From the NCBI GenBank assembly GCA_020091685.1, contig CM034600.1, forward strand, positions 10,511,764 to 10,575,763: a stretch of 64,000 bases of DNA, given 5' to 3'. Below are positions 1 through 11,960 of the stretch, piece by piece (the first letter of the stretch is position 1; each line of letters opens with the position of its first letter). Under the pieces are notes generated by a model, which was not told the origin of the DNA, did no database searches, and was given only the letters and a program-made list of their open reading frames with translations. The translations under genes were made by a program, and so were the position numbers. The DNA is from Lutjanus erythropterus. Taxonomy: Eukaryota; Chordata; Actinopteri; Lutjaniformes; Lutjanidae.

Positions 1-2836
1 CAAGCACAGCTGTCATGGCTTTCTTTCAGTTCATGGCTTTCTGCAGGACTTTTGGAACGAGTTACTAAATAATTCACAGCTTGTTAAAAAATAAAGACGG
101 GGAAACTCCAACATTGTGAAAATACCCACAAAGCCACCTATGATCATTATGGTTTATTTATATCTGAAATGTTTGTTTTCTGGTGTGGAAGATCTCTGAC
201 CTCAACCACGTCCAGCACCTTTGGGATGAACTGGAGCACCGACTGTGAACCAGGCCATGTCTCCGACATCGACTTCACTAATGTACTTGTTGCAGAATGG
301 GAGCAAATCCCTGAAGCCTTTTTCCAAAATCTGTTGGAAAGCCATCCAAAAGGAATGGAGGCTGTTACAGTAGCAGATTAACAATTGTGGGGTGTCCACA
401 TACCACAAACTGTAGTGTATCATTATACATATAGACAGAAACAGATTCTACCCCATTAAGTTTGTACAAATTTTTCATATACTGTTTTTACAAAAAAATT
501 ACCACGTAACTATATTTATTTTTTTAAAAGCAGCTAAACCCACTAGGCGATTGACCTGTTTCCCATTTCTGGTAGATACATTACCTTTTCTGTTTTTGTT
601 TTTGTTTTTTCTGATGTTCCTGGAAAGCTGAGACTAAGTTCATGTGTTTACAGGAGATCACAGAGAAAGTTTGTGTGTTCAGCTCTCAGTAATTTTCTAG
701 CTCCTCTGTGGCTTCAAGTTTGGTTTCTCTCCTGTGTCGCTGTTTGTACTTTCAGGTGTGTGCTTTATTTTACTGTTTCATGTTCGCTTTCAACTGATGG
801 GAGTCGTGTTTAGTTACTGCCAATGAAAACACAACATTTCCTGATTTTTGCTGCTTCATAATAAAAGCTTTTAGATAATAAAATAATATGGGGGTATTAT
901 TATAAAAAATGATTTATCAGAAATTAAATGTTTATCCATTGTTCAGACACTCAACTAAAGACAAGGATTCATCAGTTAAACAGACACCTTCAAGCAGCCC
1001 ACTCAGCTGGGCTGACAACCAGTCAGACTGAGTCATGCCAAGCAGCACAAATGTATGATAAAGGAGGAAAAGAGGCGACAAGCCTTCACTGCTTCCACCA
1101 AAAAGGCGAGAAATTAGCACGTCCACCTGGGTGTCATGTTTCCATCACTGCTGATTGGAGCTGGAGACAATAAATACCTGTGACCACTCAGTCACTTGAC
1201 CCAAGAGTGAATGCCAATTGTACCCTTTCCCTCTGAAGACAATAGCCAAATGTTCAAGAGTGTTTGTGGGTTTTCTGTCCAGTGTAAATGGGACTTTCAT
1301 TTATATAGACATAGTGCAAGTAAATCTATGCAATGCTACAATACAAGAAAAAGAGGCCTTTCATTACAACAGATTGAAACATGTAGTCATGAGAAATGGA
1401 CTGTACTCTGAAGTTAACTTTGCACATTTTGGTCACTGACTCACAAACTCAGAAGTTGATCCCTGCCAAACAGCAGCTGTCCAAATGGTTGATGGGTCAG
1501 ATTTGTGGGCCCATGCTGACCTGCAGGAGTGGCCCATATCTGGCTCTGGTGATGTGTGCTGACTGACAGCGGTGCCAAAGCTGGCATCCTGACAGCTCTG
1601 CTGTTGGGGCTTGTCAGTTTTAGCGGGACACAGATTTGATCGAGACCCGACCTCTTTGACCTCTTGACAGGATTTTTGCTCAGAGCAGCAGTGCTGACAC
1701 TGACACACAAATACACACATACCGTAGGCAGACACACACACACGCTCGGCAGACTGGCAAATATTTCATCACCCTGTGCAATGGGAGAGCTTCGGGGTAC
1801 TGTACTCTACACGAACAACAGGATTATTACGAGGCACTGCAGGTTAAGCACACAGCGATGGATATCTTTTTTTTAGGAGCATAAATGTGCCGATAATGTA
1901 AACCTAGATTTGAGGTCAGGTCTGTAGAGGGAGGGCAAAAACTTCAACATGAATGGATTCATGAGGAACAGAAGTTAATTTTGGTGACAGCTGTAGCATA
2001 GGGGCTGCAGAACACATGTCACACGGAAATATGGAGTGCTGCCTTCGTCATATCTGAAGTATATCCGAACAAGCACATTCACATTGTTTCTCCCTCCTCT
2101 AAACTTCTTACATATTATAAACGGTTGACTAAGTGCATGAAATGGGGAAAAAAACTCGGGACTAATACTGTATGTGCACGGTTCATTTAAAGTAGATTAG
2201 CCAGACGTGTCAAGCTGTCCTCCAATTGGAGATAGTTTAACTCTCCAGCCTGACATTTGCCAGTCGGAGAAGATAAACAATGCTCAGTAAGATAAAAGTG
2301 ATTTGCGGCATATAATTTTGCTTGACAATCTTGTCTGGCTAGTGTAACTTTTTAAATAGTTGACACTTCAAAGCGTTCTTTGTGTCTGAGCTGTGACTGT
2401 GTGGGAGCGGAGAGGAGGGAGGAGGCGGTGCACTGCCACTCCGCAGAGGCTCGTCTGGAAGTGCGTGTGTACACTGGATGTTGTTAGACTTAGGGATGTA
2501 GCAGAAGGTTAACCCGACTAAACTCCAAATCAAAAGCTTCATGCTATATGCTGAGTTTAGGTGGCCTTATCTGCCTCTACTCTTCTGAATCCAACAATCA
2601 ATTTTTATGCCCTAAGATGCTACAAATGTTTAAAATGGACTATGTTAAAGCTCTTATCATGGCAGAAAAACATTCTGTACATCCACAGTGCATCTCAAAT
2701 CCATAGCTTACTATAATTCCAGCCTGGAGACAAACAACCAAAGGATTGAGAAGCAGGAGACTACAGAAGGAGATAAAAAAAAAATGGTCCAATACACAGA
2801 AAATATTGCAGGAAGCATAAGTGGAACACACTGTAC
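1..2836 (-). other. NPHP4 intron 3' of exon J
   Basis: No further NPHP4 exon was recognised in either strand. It holds a broken Tc1-like transposase end at 184-402 and a short impure CA tract near 1700-1745. The rest is AT-rich sequence with no recognised feature. The longest open frames (for example the minus-strand one at 1433-1741) have biased composition and match nothing I know. Confidence 0.7.
184..402 (+). pseudogene. Tc1-like transposase, degraded C-terminal fragment
   Basis: Two frames together resemble the end of a Tc1/mariner transposase. In one frame, DLNHVQHLWDELEHRL ends at a stop at about 247. After a frame change the next stretch reads FTNVLVAEWEQIPEAFFQNL and then ESHPKGMEAVTVAD before a stop. 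Known Tc1-like proteins have LNPIEHLWDELEHRL, LVAEWEQIP and a VEAVIAAKGG end. The catalytic core and the inverted repeats are missing, so this is an inactive relic inside the intron. Confidence 0.8.
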
Positions 2837-2920
2837 CTTGATAATCTTGGCAGCAACAATATTCGACAGATTCTTCTTGGCCACCTGAGAACCTTTGCCT
2901 GTAGGTAGGAAGCTTGGTCC
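2837..2920 (-). CDS. nphp4: NPHP4 exon J (28-codon linker)
   Basis: The 84-nt exon is phase 0 at both ends. The acceptor is aatcctcacag and the donor is GTACAG. The peptide is GPSFLPTGKGSQVAKKNL followed by SNIVAAKIIK. It aligns loosely with human SPGLSNEKGMDAV and PTKHAKVL, which sits between two C-terminal repeats. Because both phases are 0, skipping would keep the frame. The next coding exon, expected to resume with a hydrophobic strand after the final Lys, was not found in positions 1-2836 and must lie beyond the window. Confidence 0.85.
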
Positions 2921-3578
2921 CTGTGAGGATTTGATTAGACACAGAATAAATATCAAAACTGATCATCTACCATAAAAGAAAAGAAAGAAAAGAAAACATT
3001 ACATCTGCACTTCCAGCAAGAAAATTGTAAATGATAACAAGATGCAGAATAGAACCAGAGGGTGTAAAACTCCCCGGTCATCTACAAGAGATAAGAGCGT
3101 AGCCTATACATAAATAACATTTATTTGGAACTGTCCTTCTGGCATCACAATAATTGTCAAGCCTGAGTTAACACTACATGTGTACAATTTGCCCTTGGAA
3201 TAGATGAGTTATGGTTAATAGTCCTTGAAGCTGACGTTTATATCAACAAAATTTCATCTTTTATCACTGCTCCACCTCTTATTCCCACAGTGTTCTCACA
3301 CCAAGAGCACATCCTAGGACCACTCAAGGCCAATCAATTTTAAAGAATTTTCTTGAAGTGGAATCAATAAGAAGATCTACTGTTTTATCTGTAGAGGGTA
3401 ACTTTGATCGTTTGTCTGTGGTGATGGAAATATGAGGCAAATGCAACCTTTTTCAAGGGTTCGAGTGAAACATCAGCGACTGAATCAGAAGCGCTGGATC
3501 CTGCAGTCCTAAAGCACGTTTTTTAAAGTTCACCAGTCGTGCAATTTCATCAGCATCAATCTCTGGTTTCCACCTCAC
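2921..3578 (-). other. NPHP4 intron between exons I and J
   Basis: A 658-bp intron, GTGAGG to CACAG, phase 0. I see no repeat or RNA feature in it. Confidence 0.8.
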
Positions 3579-3768
3579 CTGAATGGCCATGGTGTGGTCA
3601 CAGAGGAAGCTCTGGTATTTCAGGGGTATATGGATGCTCTCCTTGGGCCGGAGGTAAACCCTGGGACCTGGGGTACCCTCTTGCAAGTGGAACATGTTCT
3701 CCTCCAGCGGGGTCGGAGTTTTGGTGAGTGCTTTGAAGTAACCCCACTCCTCTGTGTTAGTGATGACA
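3579..3768 (-). CDS. nphp4: NPHP4 exon I (Ig/MSP-like repeat, LRPKE motif)
   Basis: The 190-nt exon has one leading base, which completes Ser with exon H, and it ends in phase 0. The acceptor is ctttccatccag and the donor is GTGAGG. The peptide contains VITNTEEWGYFKAL, then TPLEENMFHLQEGTPGP and VYLRPKESIHIPLKYQSF, ending MAIQ. Human NPHP4 has VIVDSQEWRDFKG, TPVEEDMFHL and LYLRPHETAHVPFKFQSF. The open frame extends at both ends into intron, and those extensions are not coding. The intron from exon H is 8.9 kb and contains a palindromic element near this exon. Confidence 0.96.
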
Positions 3769-4049
3769 CTGGATGGAAAGATTAAAGGACTCGAGTGAGA
3801 TGAAAGCTGCTTCTTGTACATCTTTAAGGGATCTATCCGGGATCAGAGTTGGACTTGTTACACGATCAGGAAAGCTGCACTGTTCATTACATCCTGCAGT
3901 GTGACGAGAAGGTACTGAGTGGAACGAACAACATAATGAAGTCTTTACTACAGAAAATTATCGGATTAACAAAATCAGCCAATATTAAACAAAAAATAAA
4001 ATCAGTTGGTGGGTCTGTGAAGATTACCAGTCATCCAGGTCACAGTATC

Positions 4050-4335
4050 TTGAGGAGCTGTACAAAGGCAACTGGACTTGCTTGAAGATGTTTCACCTCT
4101 CATCTAAAAGGCTTCTTCAGTTCTAACTGATTAATGAGGACTTCCAGGTATTTAACCTCTTGTGGGGTCATTAACAGCTCACATGACTCTTAAGGTGTTA
4201 TGGCCCCACCAAAGGTTAAATACACAGACTTCCCCATTAGTCAGTTAGAACTGAAGATGTCTCTTGAATGATAGGTGAAATGTCTTCAAGACACTCAAGC
4301 AAGTCCATTTGCTTTTGTATAGTTCCTGGAGTTGG
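4050..4335. repeat. 290-bp imperfect palindrome (foldback/MITE-like element)
   Basis: The whole element reads nearly the same on both strands about a centre at 4185/4186. The left arm contains GGACTTGCTTGAAGATG and TTCAGTTCTAACTGA (ending at 4130). The right arm starts TCAGTTAGAACTGAA (4241) and ends with the complement of the left start. The inner parts also pair: TATTTAACCTCTTGTGGGG on the left against GGCCCCACCAAAGGTTAAATA on the right. Mismatches are scattered over the arms. I recognise the arm sequence as a dispersed teleost repeat, but I cannot name its superfamily. No coding capacity. Confidence 0.8.
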
Positions 4336-5914
4336 ATAATGTTCATCATATAGAGAGCATGAATGTGTTCAGTAAATTCCATTTTAATTTATTTTATTTC
4401 TCTGTGTGCAAGGGGAAATTTTAGTCTGATGGTTGCATCAGAGGGTGATCAAAAACATGATATACTCTCTGGGTTCTGAGCATTAATGTTCACAGAATAC
4501 TCTGTGGTAATACTTGTTATGCGTTGTTATGCATTGTCACAATGCAAAGCTTTCAATTGGGGAGCTTAATAAACAAAACTAAACTAAATGTGCCCTAATT
4601 GTTAAGATATTTGGATGCTGACAAGTTTTGGGCAGAATAATGAACTAACATCACTACTCAGTTTAAAAAGAACAAGAGCAGAAAAAACAATATATTAAGG
4701 AAATCAAATTGAAGATGTATTCTAGAGATTTAGTATTGCGCTTTCTGAAAGTTTAAAGTCCTGGGAGAGACTGTTTCAAAAAAGAATGGTTGAAGTCAAT
4801 GCAACAGAGATTGAGATGTCCTGTCTTAAGTTACTCCAATTCTGTAGACCCTCCCTGCTAACACCTATGTCTTTTGAACTCCTCGCCCCTAGTTTTCTGG
4901 TACAGAATTATTGTCTCCAAGCTAAAGCTGAGGTAATAACCCTGATGACATCGTAAGGGTTACATTTTCAGACTTGATAAAGCTCCTCCAGAGCCACAGA
5001 AGACATTAGTAACTAGTCACATTACTAGTAAACTGATCTTTATGGGCACAGTAACTGACATGCTTCTTCAAAATCCCAGTTCCTAGTTTTTATCCCTCCG
5101 ACTTCATCAACACTTCTCATCTCATCTTACCCAATACGATAGGATCATGAGCAACTCAAGCAAATTATTTATAGGATGGGAAGATATGTGTTTATTTTTT
5201 AAGTTATGTCCTACATATCCTGTCAGTGAGTAAACTTTTAAAAAGAATCTGCAGTAACAAATGTTATAATGTGCTGTTCAATACTGAAAGACTTTGAAAA
5301 ATGCACAAACATAACATAAACATTACATGAACATACAATTTTCCCTCCAGCCAAGAGAAGCAGAGAGAAATGTTAGAGATATAAATGGCACAAACATGTT
5401 TTATTGACTGCAACAATGATGTGGTGTCATTTAGCTTTCACTTTTGCTGACATATTGACCTGGTGATAATAATGAAAGCAGTCTATGGATAATATGCTTC
5501 AATATGTTCACCAGGAAGATGCTAACTGTGTCTGCCTGCTACTTGGTGCTGAACAGATAATGTACAGTGGGTTTTTAGAGCTTTTTCACTGAAAACATCT
5601 ACCTTTTGCAGTCAAAAACAACGTTATAAGAGCAGTGAGAGTGAAACAAAACTGTAAAGTTGCGGGCTCATTATAAAGAAGTCATTATAAAGCTCTGGAA
5701 AGCCAAGGGTAGCTTCAGATTTTGGTAATAATTCTCTGTAAGTTCATATGAGTGACCCCTTTCCACTGTCTAATTTTTATTTGATACATTGTTACTATAA
5801 AAAAATTGATCATAATCACTATAAAGTATTACAAAGTATAAAGTATTGGCTATTTTTGAGGAAACAGGAAGTCTGAGGGAGAGAATAGAATGTTCCACAT
5901 TGGACTTTATTTCC

Positions 5915-5985
5915 GAAAAAAAAATTTTGATCCCATTTGAATTGCACCATGAATTACACATATGATGTTGGTCAGTTTAGATGAT
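5915..5985 (+). repeat. Dispersed repeat segment, copy 1 (related to 39955-40056)
   Basis: The stretch TTTGAATTGCACCATGAAT then ACACATATGATGTTGGTCAG recurs at 40010-40055 with few changes. Two further matches between the neighbourhoods lie at 6305-6390 and 6770-6840. The family is not identified. Confidence 0.65.
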
Positions 5986-6239
5986 AATTATTCAAGTCAG
6001 GAAAGCCAGTTTGCAGCAGTACCATTTAGTTTGGTGTGAAACCACTCTGAATTAAGCTTATCCTGAAAAAGAGGCATTTATCATAGGTAAAGTTCTAAGA
6101 ATGGAAACAATTATAACTAATGATTTTTGACCATAAGTCTTCGGAAGGAATCATTTATTCTTTGTATCTTGGTGTGTGTGCAGGCTGAGGGGGGCACACA
6201 GCTCTTAAAAAACAGAAGTAAAGGAGGTGGGGTCAAAGG

Positions 6240-6262
6240 AAAAAAAGGTTGGGAACCAGTGT
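6240..6262 (-). repeat. Possible hAT-like terminal sequence
   Basis: On the minus strand this reads CACTGGTTCCCAACCTTTTT, followed by a GACCCC-rich stretch. It resembles the widespread hAT-type end that begins CAGTGGTTCCCAACC. No opposite end was found, so it is a relic at best. Confidence 0.4.
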
Positions 6263-6304
6263 TTACCCAATGACTCCTGGAACTTTCATTGGTTGGGTAG
6301 TGAA

Positions 6305-6390
6305 AGAATGAGCAAGACCCGTTGTTCGTGTACATAAATCCCAGTACAAAACACATAAGCATTGTAGTTGCAGCAGCTAATGTTACCTTG
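6305..6390 (-). repeat. Dispersed repeat segment matching 40165-40240 in the opposite orientation
   Basis: The reverse complement contains GCAACTACAATGCTTATGTG and AACAACGGGTCTTGCTC. At 40170-40240 on the plus strand the corresponding text is GAAGCTACAATGCCTATGTG and AACAACAGTGGGTCTTACTT. It belongs to the same repeat neighbourhood as 5915-5985 but is inverted relative to it. Confidence 0.6.
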
Positions 6391-8195
6391 TGGAGAGAGA
6401 AAAGCCTGACGTTGCTCATGCAACTTTTGGGTATATATTCTTTCAATTATGTATTTTTTTTAGTCTTATACTTCAAAACTTGACAAACTGCAGGTTTTCT
6501 GATTTGCAAAATTATATTTTACATTTACAAACATCATATCTGAATTCATGACACATCAGGATCAAAAAATGATTTGTCTATGTAGAATCAGTAGGACCAG
6601 AAAGATAGTTGATTGTTGTTTCTCATTCCCAGGACATCAAATACAGACACTTTAGGTGGTACAGTGTCCAGAGCACAGAAAGTAGGTCAGAAGTAATGAC
6701 AGGAAGTTATTATGAAGGGATGATGTTTCATATTATGCCTTTAACTACCGTATGTATTTTTTTTTCCAAAATAAGGTCCCATGGTGGTCCACTGTGAGAG
6801 GAGGGACTTTGTCTCTCTATATCCTTTACCTTTGATGTGTGGTCATGGGAGACCATGATAAATATTCCTTACATGCCGTATCTAATCTCTCCAAGGTACC
6901 CAGTGCAGCATCTAACACAGTTCAATTCCCTGTAGTACAAACAAACAACACTGTTCCCAGTCTTACAAACAGATTCTAGCAATGTGAAGTTCACAGTATG
7001 GCCAACAATCGAAGTGAGCTAATTCCACGGTCGAGCAGTCAGCACAAAAAGTCACAATGCTTTCCTTTTAATTACCGATGGCAACTTTCATAACGTGTAT
7101 ATAAAGGTCAGTGAAAGGCCCCTTCCAATCCCCAACAAATGGATTTCCAGGGAGAAAGCAACAGGAACAGATAACACACATGCCAACACAGGGAGGTCTC
7201 GTCTCCACTCTTTCCTCTTCCTTTGAATGCAAAAATTTCACGCACAAATGCATAAAGGGAAGTGCTGCTTTAAACATCAAAGGGTCCAACCCATGGGCAT
7301 GGAGAGGGGAATTTCTCTCAATAGGAGTGCGAGAGTTTATGAATTTTTCAGGGCCCCACCTCGCTAACATTAGGGCGAGATGCAACAGTCAGTTCCATGA
7401 AACTTATTTGGGAAATTCCCACCTGTACACCTGGAATAAAACATTTTGCCTGTGGCTTATCATGAGAACAAAGACACACTAAAAAAGCATGGATTGATTC
7501 ATTTTTAAAGAAAGAAAATAGAACAAGGCAGGGGGTGACGAGGACAAACAGATTGAGATAAATAGAGATACAATCAGAGAAGGAACAAAATAAAGATGAT
7601 TAAAAGGATATAGAAAGAGAGAGTTTAATGAACTCAGAGTTGAGAAAGCACAGAGAAAACGGATAATGAGGAGAGAAATACTAAGAGAGAAAGCAGCAGC
7701 ATGGACAGCAGCAGTAGTCTCCTATCTCTCTGCCAGCCAGCTAGCAGTCATGGCTCACACTAAGCTCTGTGAGGCCAAGTGTAAAAGGTAGCCATGCAAA
7801 ATGGATAGCAACAGGTAGCAAACGTGTCCTCCACGTCAAGAGGAGCCTCTAGGCTCTAAACTACTGCAGACATCAAAGCTACAGCTAGCCTAGCCTCTCT
7901 CTAAGCATGCATCCTTCAAAGCCTGGCGCTGGATTTCAGGTTGAGGGTCAGACTGTTTGTTTCTGGGGAACAAAGAGCTAACCCAAGGCCTTGCTTGTGT
8001 TCTCAAGAAAGCACGCTGTCAAATATTGGATGAAATATTGACAGGGAAGTAAGAGCAGAGTAGCCTCTGTGAACTGACCGAGCTGTGCTTCATAGGATTA
8101 CAAAGATACAGGGGCCAGTTTTGTTGTTTGTGCACAAATTCTGCAGCCCTTCAAAGAGTTAGCAGGTTAGCGTAAAAATAAATTTCCTGTTACCT

Positions 8196-8470
8196 CATTA
8201 AAGTTGGGGTTAGCAGTTTATTATTGGCATCATTGGTCAAAATGTCCATAATAACCTTTCAGCATGATGTAATTCAAGTGGTCCGAGAGAAAAACTAGAC
8301 TTCTGCACATATTTTTGACTCAGGTTCCAGGCTTTAGAAAATGTATCCAATGGAGGGAACCTTTGGCCAATCACAGGTTGGTGAGACAGCTGATTGTTGA
8401 GCTCATTCCCAGGTTGTCAAAGCCACCAACCCAAGCCTCAGTACTTGACAACCTGGGAATGAGACTCAAA
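8196..8470 (+). repeat. Dispersed teleost repeat, copy 1 (with 37361)
   Basis: Shared blocks with 37361-37610 include GTTGGGGTTAGCAGTTTA, TGTAATTCAAGTGGTC, CAGGCTTTAGAAAAT and CTTTGGCCAATCACAGG. In this copy the 3' part has a perfect 17-bp hairpin: 8404-8420 (CATTCCCAGGTTGTCAA) pairs with 8445-8461. A second CACCAACCCAA block follows at about 8490. I recognise it as a common non-coding fish repeat without a name I can give. Confidence 0.75.
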
Positions 8471-10089
8471 TTCAACTATCTTTGAGGCACCAACCCAAAG
8501 AACCTGTAACTGATGACCTCTGAATGAACTTTCTTTCTCCAGAAACACTTACTGCCCCTGTAAACACGTACATCTAATAAATTCTGCACATCTCAACAAC
8601 AGATAAAATAGTGACAATGACATGTCAATAATGGTTGAATACTAGGAATTCAGATCCAGGCATTTGTTGGGAATTCTCACCAAAATCAATTTCCTCATCC
8701 CCAGAAACATTCCTAAGGCAACACAAGATTTTTAGCACGTGTTTTTGTGCCTGTGTGTGCCTGTGTGTTAGCGTCCCACGGACTATTGTTCATACTGAAA
8801 CAAAACAAACACTTAAATCCGACCTTGAAATGCATTATTACGGTTATGTAACTGTATCCATCTTTAAGCTACAGCTGTTTCTAACAACCACTCGTCATCC
8901 TAAAATGGCAGCTTACAGTTCAGCTTTGTTGCAAAATAGCTTTTAGTGCGGATGAGGAAAAGAAAACTATGCGGGCGGTTCAGCAAGTGGATTAATCAGA
9001 CATGCAGGCTTCCGTCCCAAAACCAGAGAGCAAACTCGGAGCAGCGTTCAACATTGAGTGCGGAAGATCACTCTACCCTTACAAGAAAATCCCGAGAAAT
9101 CCCAAACCGCCTGGTAAGAAGTGATGTAAACCCAGAAAGCAGTCATTTTAAAATAATTCAACTCTGACATAGGCCTAGTTAATAATGACTGAGTTCAATT
9201 CTCCTTTCATCATTTCTATGGAGACAACACACACAATATTACAGCAGATCTGCGACAAAAGACCACAGTGTCATAAAATCTAAGAGTGTTCTGGGCAGTG
9301 CTGTGCTCAGTGAACCGCCTCAACCTGAAAGAGTGAGCTGAATTTGACTCTTGAAACTTACAGTGTGGTGGTGGAAAAACATCAAACACAGAAGCTTCCT
9401 AGCTAATTTACACATTTCTGGCTCACGGTGGAGGTGGCAGACGGTTTGGTGTAAAGTGTCACGCTGCCTCATCAGGAAATAAATATATAAACGAACAGGG
9501 CGCTAAGCCGCCGAGAGGACAGATGCAGGGATTGATGACTCTCAATTAGACCTGGTAGGCTGGGTGACCGGGCTAATGCCATAATGATTCATCCATGGCG
9601 CACTCCAGCCTTTGTTGATCAACGTGATATATGTTAATCCAAAGCTCAGGCATGAGCAGAATCCATAACAAAAGATTCAGTGAGGGGGGATTAACAAGGA
9701 CGCTAACCGAAGGAAACAAACACGACATGGATACCGAGAAGGGGTGATCCAGGAAACGTCAGTTATAATGGCTGCTATGTGTGGATTAAAGGGGGTATTT
9801 AGCACCTCACCAGCATAATGTCTGCATCTGTGTCAAGGACAACTGATTGTGCTGCTGAAGCAGCCAGAATCTTCTTTGTTTATGGGCCTACAGTACGTGT
9901 GCGAACAATAGACTGAAATGTGGCAAAAATCTGAATTTATCTTCCTTATTCATGCAGACACAAGCGTTTCCAAAATGTGTTTGGAAATGTGGCTGCTATT
10001 TGTACTGAATGACTAATAATTTATCTTGTTTATTCATAAATAAAAATACTCACATCTGAAAACTGTGAACAAAATTTAAATGTGCAAGG

Positions 10090-10097
10090 CACACACA

Positions 10098-10131
<34 letters not shown>

Positions 10132-10132
10132 A
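10090..10132 (+). repeat. (CA)n microsatellite
   Basis: A 43-bp CA tract with one interruption (acata). It creates spurious His/Thr open frames on one strand and Val/Cys frames on the other. Confidence 0.97.
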
Positions 10133-10582
10133 CATGCTGTCTCAAATTATAAAATTCAAAGACTAAATAATGCACCCACCACACACAAACAAGATGTGTC
10201 AAAACAGCAAATGGAACCGATTTCAAAACCTTTAACGAACACACATGCAAACACATACATTCGTGCACACCTACACACACATGCATCATATCAAAACAGT
10301 GAGCAAGCTGTGAATCAGACTCCCACAACCTGAATAAAACACACAGTCACACAAGCAAACATCCACATGACTTCACTTAATCTTGTGTTGGTGTTTCATA
10401 GTTTTAATGTTTTATAACTTGCTTGCATCACTGTATGAGAAATGCTCCATAATTAATGTCAGCATCACCATCCCTTCCTTGAAATATCTCCACCTGGAAC
10501 CTTTTAGAACCTGTTTTTCCTTTGATATTATTTATTGTTTCCGTCTCCACTGCTATGCAAGGACCATACAGGTTATATAAAA

Positions 10583-10625
10583 CAGCGGTTCCCAAACATT
10601 TCCATGTGAAGGACTCCCAAATAGC
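10583..10625 (+). repeat. Possible hAT-like left end
   Basis: The text CAGCGGTTCCCAAACATTTC followed by GTGAAGGACTCCC resembles the left end of hAT-type elements. The opposite end was not found. Confidence 0.45.
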
Positions 10626-11140
10626 ATTAGCTTCTGGTAAAATGATAAATATACAAGAAGTCTTTAAAAACCCAAAGTTGACTGTTTTTTGGCATCTGTA
10701 TGGTGCTTTTGCTTCAAGTGATGGTGAAGTATACACAGTTTTAAACACTTATTTGAGAGGGTCTCGAAGTGGAGAACACATTTGGATCACTTGAAACCAT
10801 TCTTTTGTGCAGCAGTAAATCCATACTTGGTATACAGTATGTATACTGCATCATATTTGAAAGAAGGAGTTCTCAAGTTTTTTTGCAAATGAATTTTTGA
10901 AGGATGGGCTGTTTGTCTTGTCAGGCTTGGCCTGTCAGGTGTTTTTCTTTTCAAAAAACAACCCCAGCCAAACCCATTTCTACCTTTGTGGTTCCAACTT
11001 CTAAAAAATGTGATAAAGTTTTAAAAAACACAGATATATAACATGCTTTTTAACAAACACAGACCTAAGTAAAACAAAATATAAATGAGCTAACTATGGT
11101 TCAACATGTTTTTCTCCAAATTCAACCCTAAATCAAATAT

Positions 11141-11187
11141 GTGTATGTGTATATATATATATATATATATATGTACATATATATATA
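11141..11187. repeat. (TG)n/(TA)n microsatellite
   Basis: Short TG units pass into an alternating AT tract interrupted by GTAC. It is self-complementary and could form a cruciform. Confidence 0.95.
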
Positions 11188-11805
11188 AAACAGTGTTGAG
11201 AGGAAAATTTTTCATTCACAAATATCAGCTGCAATGAAAGAAGTTTTGTTGTATCTTTTCAAACATCTACCTGCTATCACCTTTAGACCTGATCAACAGG
11301 ACTTAAACATACAAGCTAATACAAGATGACAACTAAATGCAAGTCTCTGTTTGTTATATGATATGATAATATTATATTATATTATATCCTCCTCTGATCT
11401 CTAAGAGGAAGGTTTTCTGTAATAAACATTAGTCATTTGTGCTTCTTTAACAGGAAAATTTGTCTGCATCTGCAACAGAAAAAAACCTAGTTTAGTTTTT
11501 ATTGTCCATGGTCCAACAACCTTTACTGTCTATACACATTTTACATGAAAGGCACTGACATGTCACAGTAGGAAAAGCACAGGTGTAAATTAATGATGGA
11601 TGAGTCCATTTAGCTGCTTCTGGTTTTCTGCATAGTGGTTCACTGTCATGACTTACTGGGGCACTTCAGTAAATGGGGGCCACCGTTGTTGTTATTAGGA
11701 ACACCTGTGCTTTTCTTTATATGACAACTCAAAAGTCTGCAGTAAAAATGAACTCTGCACTGCATCCACAAAGTAGTGTGTGTGCAGCTAACTGGCAGCA
11801 GCTAA

Positions 11806-11960
11806 GACAAGATAAGATAAACCTTTTTTAATCCCCAGAGGGAAATTAAGGACAAGCTGGACAGTATTGCTGAGACAAAGTCCAGTGTAGCATCACCACT
11901 TTAAAATGTAGAGGTGACAAGGACAAATGCAATGAATGTGAATGAAGTTTCATGGAACTC
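11806..11960 (+). repeat. SINE-like fragment with ATCCCCAGAGGGAAATT block
   Basis: The text GATAAGATAAACC followed by ATCCCCAGAGGGAAATT matches a block seen near the end of a very common teleost repeat. The outer limits are uncertain. Confidence 0.5.
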
